A stretch of DNA of 19,114 nucleotides, from contig CAYYWP010000080.1 in NCBI GenBank assembly GCA_964475125.1, positions 1 to 19,114 of the forward strand, read 5' to 3'. The DNA is from CAYYWP01 sp964475125 (GTDB lineage Bacteria; Desulfobacterota; Binatia; HRBIN30; CADEER01). Made by a program: the position numbers and the translations under genes. How positions within the stretch are numbered: position 1 is the stretch's first letter; each line of letters starts with the position of its first letter. Under the pieces are notes generated by a model. It did no database searches. It saw only the letters and a program-made list of their open reading frames with translations, and was not told where the DNA came from. Positions 7,533 through 15,281 of the stretch are shown here, in pieces.

Positions 7533-9088
7533 CAGCCCGTTGAAAAAGGCCGCGCCCATCCTTCGACAGGCTCAGGACATGCCCTGAGCCCGTCGAAGGG
7601 TGGGCGAAACGCGTTTTTCAACGGGCTGTTAGGCGGACGTCCGTGGCGAGCGCGGGTACGCGGCTCGCCCGTTCGCCTCGCCTTGGCAACGGCGGACGCT
7701 GCTGCGGCGGGAGACCGCGAGCAGGGCCAATGCGAGAGCAAACAAAGGCATGGCCGAAGGGGGGCGCTCGCGGGGGTGACGGCGCAGCCGCCATTGCTAC
7801 CGCTTGCCGCGGCTTCGCGCCGATCCGGGATGCCGTCGTCGTCGGAGTCGGTGTCGCGGTAATCCGGTGTGCCGTCGGAGTCGGTGTCGACCGGATGTTC
7901 GGGATCCGGGCCGGCTTCCCTCGCATCGGTGATGGTGTCTGCGTCGGAGTCCGTATCGCGCGAATCGCGCCTGCCGTCACCGTCGGTGTCGCCACTGCCC
8001 TCGACTGCGTCGGGAAGGCCGTCGCCGTCGCTGTCGCCCGGACCGATGGCGATGCCGACCGGCGCGCCATGCAAGTCGCTCACCGTCGCCGTCACGGCGT
8101 TGCGCGCCGTGTCGATGACCGACAGCGCGGCGGCGTTGCCACCGACATAGACCGTGGCGCCGTCGGGGCTGACGGCGATGAGGTTGGGCCGGCTGACCAG
8201 GCCGCTCGGGATCGTGGACACGGTGCACAGGGGGCCGCAGGAGGCGACGTCGACGACCGAGACGGAACCGCCGTTCATGTTGGCGATGTACACGCGCTTG
8301 GCATCGGGCGTGACGGCCAGGCCGACCGGGCTCAGGCCCACCATGGCGATGCCGTCGACGAGATCCATCGCCGGGACGATGGCGAGAACCTGGTCGATCT
8401 CGAACAGGGAGACGAACACCGTGCGGCCATCCGAGCTCGCCGCGATCCCCAGCGGGCCGCAGGGCTCGGGGCCGCAGGTGGTCCCCACCATCCCCGTCAC
8501 CATGTCCGTGCTCGTATCGATGACCGCGAAGCCGTCGAGCGTGCCGACGTAGACGCTGATCGAACCGGCGCTGGCGCCTGGCGTCACCGCGATCGGCGGC
8601 AGGGAGGAACAGGTGTCGACCCCGTTGCGGTTGCACTGGATGTCGATGCTGGTAACGGCATGGGTGGCGGTGTCGATCACCGATACCGTATTACTGCCGG
8701 CATTCGACACGTAGAGGTGCGAGCCGTCCGGCGTGAGCGCGAGACCGATCGGGGTGAGCGAGTCGTCGAGGAGGATCCGGGCGAAGCGAGGGTCATTGTC
8801 CGGTGAGGTCACCACTGCAATGCTGTGGTTGCCGTCGGCGACGTAGAGGCGGGAGCCATCCGGGCTCACCGCGACGCCGACGAAGCCGGCCGCCATGGGC
8901 GGCGCGATGGTCCCCACCACGCTGTCCGTCGCCGTGTCGACGATGGTGACGGTGTCGCTCAGATCGGTCACGTAGGCGCGCGGCGCCGCGGCCTGCACAC
9001 AGCGGGGCGAGGCGACGGCGAGCAAGCCGAGACCGGCCAACCCCAGCGTCGCGAGAGAGTCGCTCAAGCGAGTGTGCCGTCGGGCCAT
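7529..9088 (-). CDS. Exported YncE-like beta-propeller protein with Asp-rich Ca-binding repeats; C-terminus probably frameshifted
   Basis: As read, 519 residues. A signal peptide (1-35, ending VQAAA) precedes YncE-type 40-residue blades with repeated PxGxAxxPDGxxxYVxN and VSVIDTAT motifs (about 38-348). Such seven-bladed folds are usually binding scaffolds; no active site is seen. Residues 351-422 carry DxDxDG repeats of thrombospondin type 3 kind (DSDGDGLPD, DTDGDGRRD, DTDSDDDGIPD), likely Ca-binding. After NGGCAVTPASAP the reading becomes Cys/Pro/Arg-rich and finally runs through a palindromic repeat (PFDGLRACPEPVEG), which is not protein-like. One extra G in the G6 run at 7759-7764 gives instead MPLFALALALLAVSRR and a stop at 7629-7631, a total of 486 residues. 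It converges on the aldo/keto reductase; the two stop codons share TTAA at 7529-7532. No clear ribosome-binding site precedes ATG 9088. Confidence 0.85.
   Translation of the reverse strand: MARRHTRLSDSLATLGLAGLGLLAVASPRCVQAAAPRAYVTDLSDTVTIVDTATDSVVGTIAPPMAAGFVGVAVSPDGSRLYVADGNHSIAVVTSPDNDPRFARILLDDSLTPIGLALTPDGSHLYVSNAGSNTVSVIDTATHAVTSIDIQCNRNGVDTCSSLPPIAVTPGASAGSISVYVGTLDGFAVIDTSTDMVTGMVGTTCGPEPCGPLGIAASSDGRTVFVSLFEIDQVLAIVPAMDLVDGIAMVGLSPVGLAVTPDAKRVYIANMNGGSVSVVDVASCGPLCTVSTIPSGLVSRPNLIAVSPDGATVYVGGNAAALSVIDTARNAVTATVSDLHGAPVGIAIGPGDSDGDGLPDAVEGSGDTDGDGRRDSRDTDSDADTITDAREAGPDPEHPVDTDSDGTPDYRDTDSDDDGIPDRREAAASGSNGGCAVTPASAPLRPCLCLLSHWPCSRSPAAAASAVAKARRTGEPRTRARHGRPPNSPLKNAFRPPFDGLRACPEPVEGWARPFSTGC
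7530..7631. repeat. Palindromic MITE/REP-like element, copy 1 (102 bp)
   Basis: Perfect 18-bp terminal inverted repeats, taacagcccgttgaaaaa at 7530-7547 and its complement at 7614-7631, enclose an inner hairpin. The inner arms are about 7554-7579 (cgcccatccttcgac...) and 7583-7608, with three mismatches. The interior codes the familiar PEPVEG-type peptide when read through. The ends are TA; whether that TA is a target duplication cannot be decided. No transposase is present. The element begins with the stop codon of the aldo/keto reductase and may also serve as a two-way transcription stop between convergent genes. Confidence 0.9.
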
Positions 9089-9108
9089 TGCGTGCTCTGA
9101 CTCGGCCG

Positions 9109-9138
9109 AGCATAGGGTGGCAGAGAGCCCAGAAGCAA
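9109..9138 (-). promoter_or_regulatory. Weak candidate promoter for the beta-propeller gene
   Basis: On the minus strand, TTGCTT (9138-9133) is followed by an 18-base spacer and TATGCT (9114-9109). Initiation would fall near 9102, about 13 bases before ATG 9088. Matches are 3/6 and 4/6, so the support is slight. Confidence 0.25.
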
Positions 9139-9260
9139 GGAACTTTTCCGGGCCAGAAACCGAAGCCCGGCCGCCGTGCGCAGCCGCCTCGCACAGCGCA
9201 CAGCGCGGGGAAATTCTACTTGACAGCTATGACTGGGCGGGCCAACGCTGGGATTTCGGT

Positions 9261-9348
9261 TAGCAGTCCGTTGAAAAAGGCCGCGCTCATCCTTCGACGG
9301 GCTCAGGATGAGCGGGAAGTGCTTGTGCCGTTTTTCAACGGGCTGTTA
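9261..9348. repeat. Palindromic MITE/REP-like element, copy 2 (88 bp)
   Basis: The left end tagcagtccgttgaaaaa (9261-9278) pairs with tttttcaacgggctgtta (9331-9348), with two mismatches. The left half up to ccttcgac-ggctcagg is nearly identical to copy 1. The right interior differs: it has a short perfect hairpin, cgctcatcc at 9284-9292 with ggatgagcg at 9306-9314, then unrelated bases. It lies 50 bases before the start of the Tat lipoprotein gene, with the ribosome-binding site in between. Confidence 0.87.
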
Positions 9349-9383
9349 GTTAGGAGACCGCCGAGAGCATCGCCTCGGCGCGG

Positions 9384-9390
9384 AAGGAGA
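9384..9390 (+). promoter_or_regulatory. Shine-Dalgarno for the Tat lipoprotein gene
   Basis: AAGGAGA is eight bases before ATG 9399 and fixes the start so that the twin-arginine motif falls at residues 24-29. Confidence 0.75.
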
Positions 9391-9398
9391 GAGAAACG

Positions 9399-12300
9399 AT
9401 GGCAGGGCGCCGACGGCGGTATCGACGAGTTGGTGAAACGGTAGGCAACCCGGGGCGCCGGAAGCTGTCGCGGCGCGAGTTTCTGGCCGGGACGACGCTG
9501 GCGGGCGCCGCGCTCAGCCTGCCGCCGTGGCTCGTCGGCTGTGGCTCCGACGGTCACCGGCCCAAGGCCACACCGACGGCGACGCCGAGCACGACTGCGA
9601 CACCCACCAGCACGGCGACCCCGACGGCCACACCGGTGAGCCAGCCACGCGAGCTGCGAACCCTGCACTTCGACTTCTCCTTCGCCAACGTGCGAGAGGT
9701 GCGACTGCAGGTCCTCAACAGCCCGTCGCATCGCACGGCGCTAGCGGAGCATACGGACGAGTCGCGCACCCGGCACCGCCAGCTCAACCCGGCGCTCGCG
9801 TTGGTACCCGACGAGCGCCTGACCCACTTCGCCGAAGAGATCGATCTGCCGGCCGACGCGCTGCAGTTGCTCCTCGCCACCGGCGTCGATGCCGACACCG
9901 GGGAGGCCGTGGTCGCGGCCCTCCACGTCCACGTACCGACCGAGGCATTGCGGGCGATGGGAGGCCGTGCCCTGGCGCGCGGCCGCAACCCCCTGCGCTC
10001 GGGCAAGGCCCAGGCGTACGGGCTGGGGCACGGCGCCGGCGAGACGCCGATCGTCGATCTCTTGCCCGGGATCGCTGGCTTCGTCACGCCCTGGGATACG
10101 GCGGTGTCGCTGGTGTTCCACAATCAGGAGATCATGAATCTCAACGTCGATCAGGGCGCGAGCATCCTCAACCTGATCGGGACGTTGCCGTGCAGCGACG
10201 CCGATCCGAGCTGCACGCCCTACTTGGGCACGCTCGCCTTCCGCATCGCCGAGAAGTGGCCGGCCACGACTTCGGGCGGCTGGGCGACGCTGGTGGCGGC
10301 GAAGGACGTGCACGGCAATCCGGTGCTGAACGACCAGGGGCAACAGGTCTACTGCTACGAGCTCGACCCCGAGGTCGCCCAGACCGTCTGCTCGGTCGCG
10401 GCCCAGATCAAGCAGGAGATCTTCAACGACGCGGAGTTCACCGGCACCAACTGGCACCCCACTCAGGGCCTCACCGTGAGCCAGAGCACCGCCACGGGGC
10501 TGGGGCGCGGCGCCGGCGCAGCGATGTTCTCCGTCACCGCCGCGCATCCGGCCGGTACCAGTGCGCACGGGGTCACCTTCAATGACATCAGCGTGACCAA
10601 CCAGGCCAATCGCACCGTCGAGCTCAAGTTCCGCAACGCCTACGTGCGCTATCTCTCGACCTACGTGCAGTTTGCCAACGCAGGCGGCGACCTGCCGGTG
10701 CAGAATCCGACCAGCAGCGACACGGATCGGGCGAAGTTCCTGGCCTGGATCAACAGTAACTACACCGTCTTGGGCATCCCGCTGATCGGCGACGACATCC
10801 CTCAGTCGAGCGTGCGGTTCGATGTTCCGGCCGAGGCGTCGATCGCCAAGGTCTACTTCGGCAGCCTCGGCCTCGGCGGCGAGGCGTTTTGTCCCGAGGC
10901 CCTCGATGGGGCGATCTTGACCCTGATCTTCAACATCGGCATCCCCACCATCTTGCTGGTCGCCGGCGTGGCGATCACCGGCTCGCTGCTCAAGTCTCTG
11001 CAGCAACAGTTCGGCGTCGGCATCATCCAGCTCCTGCGCGCTTCGCTGCCGCTCATCCTCGGCGCGACCGTCCCCGACATCGCCAATGGCATCTTCGGCA
11101 CGGCCAATTCCTCGAATGCGACCGGCGTGTTGACCAGCCTGGCCAACGCATTACTCACCGCGTTCTTCGCCACCGGTGAGGGCGCGGCGCTCTTGGTGCA
11201 GCTGGCAGCCATCACGATCTCGGAGAACGCCGCCGATTTCATTCCGATTCTCGGTACGGCCTTCCGGATCGTCGCCGTGCTCGCCGACGTGGCGACGATC
11301 GCCGAAAGCGTCGGCGAGGTGCTCGCCAGCCCGGCGCTGTTCATCAACCATCTCTGCCTGACCATGACCACCACGGTGACCATCAACCACGACCCGGAGG
11401 ATTTTCAGTTCCCCGCCACGGCGCGTAACTTCGAGGTCACCCTGACCTACGACTCGGCCTCCAAGGTGGCGCACAAGCAGACCGGCGCGATCGAGCCCGG
11501 CCGCGTCGATCCGATCGTCGTCGTCTTCGACAACGTGCCCTCGGGCGGCATGGTGACGGTGGATGTGTACCTGACCACCGAGACGAACTGCATCGTCGGG
11601 CGCAGCACGGATGCGCAAGGCAACCCCGGCCCGTTCGGGCCCGTGCCGGGCACGCAGGCCGCGATCGAGCTGACCATCAAGGAGCTGCTGATCCCACTGA
11701 CGCAAACCACGCAGTACGTGCACGATTTGAAGCTCGAATATCAGAACGGCCAGCACATCTGGGTGGAGACCACCGCTCCGACGGCCACCATCGCCAGCCT
11801 GATGCAGGGCCAGGACAACGCGCTGAACGATCTCACCGGCATTACGATCAGCCAGCGCACCGGCATGGCCGGCTACGCCTACCAAGCCGGCGGGCAGGGG
11901 GTGTCGTACTGCGATCAGGTCAACACGGGGATCATGCACGTGGTGCAGAACGTCTTTCTCGCTCAGGACCCCGATCGCGGCCTAAAGCAACTGCCGTGCG
12001 GGTTCCAGCAGACGGCGGGGATCGTGTACGACAAGCTCGGTCCGGTATCGGGGATGGGGCGGAACTTCTTCGTGCAGCCGACCACGAGCGGATTCTTTCT
12101 CCAGTCGGTGACGCTCGACGACAGCACGCCGTTCAACGTCAACAACCCGCTGACCTGGGGTATCTTCTCGCAGGCGTTGGACTCACTGGCCGTGGTGCCG
12201 ACCGGCTACGTGATCGGCGTCAACCGGCAGAATCACAAGATGGAGATCGTCGAGCTGCCGGCGCAGGCCGAGGACCCCAGCACCGCGCCGCAGGCGGTGC

Positions 12301-12788
12301 CTTTCTCGGTCTCGAAGATGGGCAAGGGGACGCGCTCAGGCCTGCTGAACGCGCCGGTGGCGGTGGCCGTCATCAATGCGGCGATCTTGATCCTGGAGGA
12401 CGGCAACCAGCGGGTACAGGCGGTGGACGTGTCGGGCAATCCGGTGCCGCTCTTCCAGAACGGCAGCACGAACATCGTCGACCTCGAGCAGGGCCCCGGC
12501 ATCGTGTACCTGGACATCGGCGTCGAGGGGATGGGCTACTTCTACGTGCTGTCGTTCGTCAACGACGGCATGTCGGCGGCGGACTATCGCCTGGATGTCT
12601 ACGATCCGCAGGGCAACTTCCTCACCCGCACGACGAAGGTGGCGGCGGCGCGGATGGCGGTGGACACCTTCCGCAACGTGTACACGCTGAATTATGAAAC
12701 GGTGGCCAACGCGCCGCGCATCGAGCCGTCGCTGTCGCAGTGGAATCCCTCCACACCCGGTGGGTGCCCGACCCCGCCGGCCGGATAG
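9399..12788 (+). CDS. Large Tat-exported lipoprotein of unknown function
   Basis: 1129 residues; the family is not recognised. The N-terminus has an Arg-rich leader, a Tat motif SRREFL (24-29), a hydrophobic core, and a lipobox LVGC with Cys48. This predicts folding in the cytoplasm, export by Tat, then lipid anchoring. A Thr/Pro/Ala linker (about 56-80, TATPTSTATPTATP) follows, in the style of the TPT-repeat protein nearby. Residues about 85-500 form a mixed soluble region with scattered Cys. A strongly hydrophobic, Gly/Ala-rich region (about 504-535 and 545-655) could be membrane-associated, unusual for a Tat substrate. Beta-rich sequence follows. Near 981-1022, GLLNAPVAVAV...LEDGNQRVQAVDVSGNPV resembles an NHL-type propeller repeat. 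It ends GGCPTPPAG. The start is fixed by AAGGAGA eight bases upstream. Palindrome copy 2 lies just upstream; the next gene is 138 bases downstream on the same strand. Confidence 0.85.
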   Translation: MAGRRRRYRRVGETVGNPGRRKLSRREFLAGTTLAGAALSLPPWLVGCGSDGHRPKATPTATPSTTATPTSTATPTATPVSQPRELRTLHFDFSFANVREVRLQVLNSPSHRTALAEHTDESRTRHRQLNPALALVPDERLTHFAEEIDLPADALQLLLATGVDADTGEAVVAALHVHVPTEALRAMGGRALARGRNPLRSGKAQAYGLGHGAGETPIVDLLPGIAGFVTPWDTAVSLVFHNQEIMNLNVDQGASILNLIGTLPCSDADPSCTPYLGTLAFRIAEKWPATTSGGWATLVAAKDVHGNPVLNDQGQQVYCYELDPEVAQTVCSVAAQIKQEIFNDAEFTGTNWHPTQGLTVSQSTATGLGRGAGAAMFSVTAAHPAGTSAHGVTFNDISVTNQANRTVELKFRNAYVRYLSTYVQFANAGGDLPVQNPTSSDTDRAKFLAWINSNYTVLGIPLIGDDIPQSSVRFDVPAEASIAKVYFGSLGLGGEAFCPEALDGAILTLIFNIGIPTILLVAGVAITGSLLKSLQQQFGVGIIQLLRASLPLILGATVPDIANGIFGTANSSNATGVLTSLANALLTAFFATGEGAALLVQLAAITISENAADFIPILGTAFRIVAVLADVATIAESVGEVLASPALFINHLCLTMTTTVTINHDPEDFQFPATARNFEVTLTYDSASKVAHKQTGAIEPGRVDPIVVVFDNVPSGGMVTVDVYLTTETNCIVGRSTDAQGNPGPFGPVPGTQAAIELTIKELLIPLTQTTQYVHDLKLEYQNGQHIWVETTAPTATIASLMQGQDNALNDLTGITISQRTGMAGYAYQAGGQGVSYCDQVNTGIMHVVQNVFLAQDPDRGLKQLPCGFQQTAGIVYDKLGPVSGMGRNFFVQPTTSGFFLQSVTLDDSTPFNVNNPLTWGIFSQALDSLAVVPTGYVIGVNRQNHKMEIVELPAQAEDPSTAPQAVPFSVSKMGKGTRSGLLNAPVAVAVINAAILILEDGNQRVQAVDVSGNPVPLFQNGSTNIVDLEQGPGIVYLDIGVEGMGYFYVLSFVNDGMSAADYRLDVYDPQGNFLTRTTKVAAARMAVDTFRNVYTLNYETVANAPRIEPSLSQWNPSTPGGCPTPPAG

Positions 12789-12910
12789 GCGCGCAGGTGC
12801 CATAACCGCCGGTCGACAAATGCGCCTTCCGCCCCCTGGGGTTCCTCGGGTTCGGCAATGATTCTGAATTGGCGGGCCAAGCCGCAAAGGGCGCGCTCGG
12901 TCATGGCCCA

Positions 12911-12917
12911 GAGGAGG
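12911..12917 (+). promoter_or_regulatory. Shine-Dalgarno deciding the ATG start at 12927
   Basis: GAGGAGG is nine bases before ATG 12927. In-frame ATGs at 12858 and 12903 lack such a site and would add a basic leader in front of the lipoprotein signal peptide. Confidence 0.8.
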
Positions 12918-12926
12918 ACGCCGTCG

Positions 12927-15149
12927 ATGAGCAACTCACTCCGTCAGGCGCTGTTTTCGCTCATCGCCGGCGCTGGTGCGGCGGCTTGGCTCACGGCCGC
13001 CGGCTGTGGCGGCGGTGCGCAGCCCTCCAGCGCCTCGCCAGAGATCCCGCCGGCCGGGGGTATCTCGGAGCAGTTCCTGGTCGAGCATCCCAGCCATGCC
13101 CTCAACGCCACCCACACGGTGCTCCTCAACCTCGAGGCCAGCGGAGGCGGAGTCCGTGACACGGGAGCCGCGGACGGGGTGGACGAGGTGCCGTTTTTCT
13201 TCGAGCGCAGCACGGACCTGACGCTGCGCGTGACGGATGAGCTCGCCGAGGCACCGACGCTCGTGCTGCTGGACGATGTTGGCATCGAGGTCGCACGCCT
13301 CGGGCCGGACCACCGCCAGCAGACGGTGACGGTGTCCGGCGCGCATACCCTCGAGGTGCGCCACCCACGCGCCGGCGCGGCCGAGGTCGAAGCCCAGCTC
13401 GTCTTCTTGCGCCCGGTGGGAACGGGCCCGGGCAACGCGGCGGGCCCCGCCGGCGCCAACGATCTGGCGGCCATCGAAGCGGGCAAAGACTGTGTCGCGT
13501 GCGACCTGCGTGGGATCGCGTTTCAGGGACCAGCAGTCGTGCAGAACATCAGACTCACCCTCGCCGATTTCACCGGGGCGACCATCAGTAGTGGCGTTGT
13601 TTTCCTCGGTACGGACCTGATCGGAACGGTCTTCGATCAGGTGCGCTTTCAAAGCATGGGCTTCGGGAAGGCGATCCTGACGCGGGCGAGCTTCAAGGGC
13701 GCGACCTTCGTGCGGGCCCCCGACACCTGTGAGGGCCCCCTGTGCCGGACGTCGCCGGACGACCCGAACTGCTGCTTCGTCAACTGCTCGATTAGTTTCG
13801 AGCTGGAAGAAGCGCCTGGAGCGCTCAACCAGGTGGACTTCAGCGGCGCGACGTTCGGCGCGACGTGCCTGAGGGCGCCGGACCTGAGCGGAACGATTTT
13901 CACCGGCGCGACCTTCGACGATGCGTCGACCGTTGCGCCGTCGAATTTCGCCGGCAGCGATCTGCGCGGCGTGCGCTTTCTCGGCTCGGATGTGAGAGGA
14001 TTCGACCCGGTCGGGGAAAGCCGATACGCCGCGGCGAGCTTCGCTGGCGCGCTGCTTTCGGATGATGTCTCGGGAGTGAGTTTCAGCGGCGTCGATCTGG
14101 CGAACGTGGACTTTCGCGGTACAGACCTTCGCCGCGCCTCGTTCGCCGGCAGCACCCTGAACGCAGCGACCAACTTCGCCGGCGCCAATTTCTCTGGCAG
14201 CGACTTCGCCGGCGTCGACCTCACTCGCGCCAACCTGTCCACGGCCATCCTGTCGGCGTCGACGAGCTTCGTTGGCGCGACGTTGTCTGACACCACCGCC
14301 CACGGAGCGAACCTCGCTTGTCTGAAAGATCAGGGAACGGGCGCCTGCGAGTTTGCGCCCCAGACGACGCAGTTTCGAGGCATGAATCTCTCCTTCGTCA
14401 ATCTGAGCGGGGCCAGCTTGGAGGGAGCGGACCTGGGGGCCACGGTGTTCAGCAACGCGCGGCTGGTCGGGGCCAATCTCAATTTCGCGAATCTGAAGGA
14501 CGCCACGTTGCGCGGCGCGCTCCTCGGCGTGGAGCCGGGCAGCGGCGCGACGGTGACACAGCTCGGCGGCGCCTACATGGTCAACGTCGACTTGACCGAT
14601 GCGGATCTGCGCGGCGCCGACCTCTCCGGTGCGCATCTGTACGGGACATCGCTGCTGGTGCGCACGCGGCTCGATGCCGCCGATTTCAGCGACGCGCTCT
14701 GTGCCGGCGCGACGTTCAGCGGCAGTCTCACCGATACGGTCTTCAACCACGCCGTGCTCGTCAACGCCACCTTCAACGGGGCGAACCTGACCGACGCCAA
14801 GTTCGACAGCGCATACTTGCAGGGGACAGACTTTTCCGCCGCGACCAGCGTGGCGGGGGCGACGCTGCGCAACGCGGCCACGTCGACGGCGCCGGGAGCC
14901 TGGATGTTCATGGAACAGGACGGCACCCCGTTCACCCTGGAGTTCGGCGCCACCAACCTCGGCGCGTTCGCCGTTGATAGGAGCGTCATCTGTCCGAACA
15001 ACCAGAACGGGCCTTGCACGATGGAGACGCTGACACCGGTCGAGAACGGCCCGTTCCCGCCACAACCGCCGTGCGTGCCGAGCGAGCAGTTCTGCTTCGA
15101 GAATTGCTTGAGCCCGCCCGTTTTCAGCAATACGCCGCCGTGCCAGTGA
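12927..15149 (+). CDS. Exported pentapeptide-repeat lipoprotein
   Basis: 740 residues. Residues 1-27 are a lipoprotein signal peptide (SLRQALFSLIAGAGAAAWLTAAGC, lipobox AAGC, lipid-carrying Cys27). A beta-rich N-terminal domain without a recognised family spans about 45-165. From CVACDLRGIAF (about 189) to about 675 runs a long series of A(D/N)LxG / A(S/T)FxGA pentapeptides such as ADFTGATI, ANFAGANFSGSDFAGVDL and ADLRGADLSGAHL. These should build a right-handed quadrilateral beta-helix. The series is broken by a Cys-rich insert, DTCEGPLCRTSPDDPNCC, and by other loops. The tail is Pro/Cys-rich (CVPSEQFCFENCLSPP...PPCQ). Function unknown; most characterised pentapeptide-repeat proteins are cytoplasmic, so the lipoprotein signal is notable. 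It ends 132 bases from the convergent LOG gene, with no strong terminator visible between. Confidence 0.88.
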   Translation: MSNSLRQALFSLIAGAGAAAWLTAAGCGGGAQPSSASPEIPPAGGISEQFLVEHPSHALNATHTVLLNLEASGGGVRDTGAADGVDEVPFFFERSTDLTLRVTDELAEAPTLVLLDDVGIEVARLGPDHRQQTVTVSGAHTLEVRHPRAGAAEVEAQLVFLRPVGTGPGNAAGPAGANDLAAIEAGKDCVACDLRGIAFQGPAVVQNIRLTLADFTGATISSGVVFLGTDLIGTVFDQVRFQSMGFGKAILTRASFKGATFVRAPDTCEGPLCRTSPDDPNCCFVNCSISFELEEAPGALNQVDFSGATFGATCLRAPDLSGTIFTGATFDDASTVAPSNFAGSDLRGVRFLGSDVRGFDPVGESRYAAASFAGALLSDDVSGVSFSGVDLANVDFRGTDLRRASFAGSTLNAATNFAGANFSGSDFAGVDLTRANLSTAILSASTSFVGATLSDTTAHGANLACLKDQGTGACEFAPQTTQFRGMNLSFVNLSGASLEGADLGATVFSNARLVGANLNFANLKDATLRGALLGVEPGSGATVTQLGGAYMVNVDLTDADLRGADLSGAHLYGTSLLVRTRLDAADFSDALCAGATFSGSLTDTVFNHAVLVNATFNGANLTDAKFDSAYLQGTDFSAATSVAGATLRNAATSTAPGAWMFMEQDGTPFTLEFGATNLGAFAVDRSVICPNNQNGPCTMETLTPVENGPFPPQPPCVPSEQFCFENCLSPPVFSNTPPCQ

Positions 15150-15281
15150 GGAGTGCGGAACCGGACTTACGCCTGCCTCGCCAACGTCGCCGCCCCACGA
15201 CCGTCGAGCCATGCAGGCGCCGGGCGGCGTATCCACCAACCGAGGTGCCGGCCGCGCCACCGGTTCCAGCGCCGTCCGCGT

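Larger units (their letters stand above)
9089..9398. other. Divergent intergenic region, 310 bp
   Basis: It separates the minus-strand beta-propeller gene from the plus-strand Tat lipoprotein gene and must hold both promoters. It contains palindromic element copy 2 (9261-9348) and a TTGACA at 9220-9225 on the plus strand with no convincing -10. No protein-coding ORF here is credible. Confidence 0.8.

Noticed and set aside
7527..7634. Integron attC site at palindrome copy 1
   Set aside because: The ends GCTTAAC and GTTAGGC do match RYYYAAC and GTTRRRY. However, the arms are perfectly paired without the unpaired spacer or extrahelical bases of attC, copy 2 lacks both core boxes, and no integrase is seen. 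A MITE/REP-like repeat explains it better.
9220..9248. Plus-strand promoter at TTGACA 9220-9225
   Set aside because: At 16-18 bases downstream the sequence is GC-rich with no -10-like hexamer, so the -35 match alone is not enough.
12936..15260. 774-residue open frame on the minus strand across the pentapeptide gene
   Set aside because: It is a GC-driven antisense shadow: Arg/Ala-rich, no family resemblance, no ribosome-binding site. The plus-strand gene has a strong ribosome-binding site, a lipoprotein signal and clear pentapeptide periodicity.
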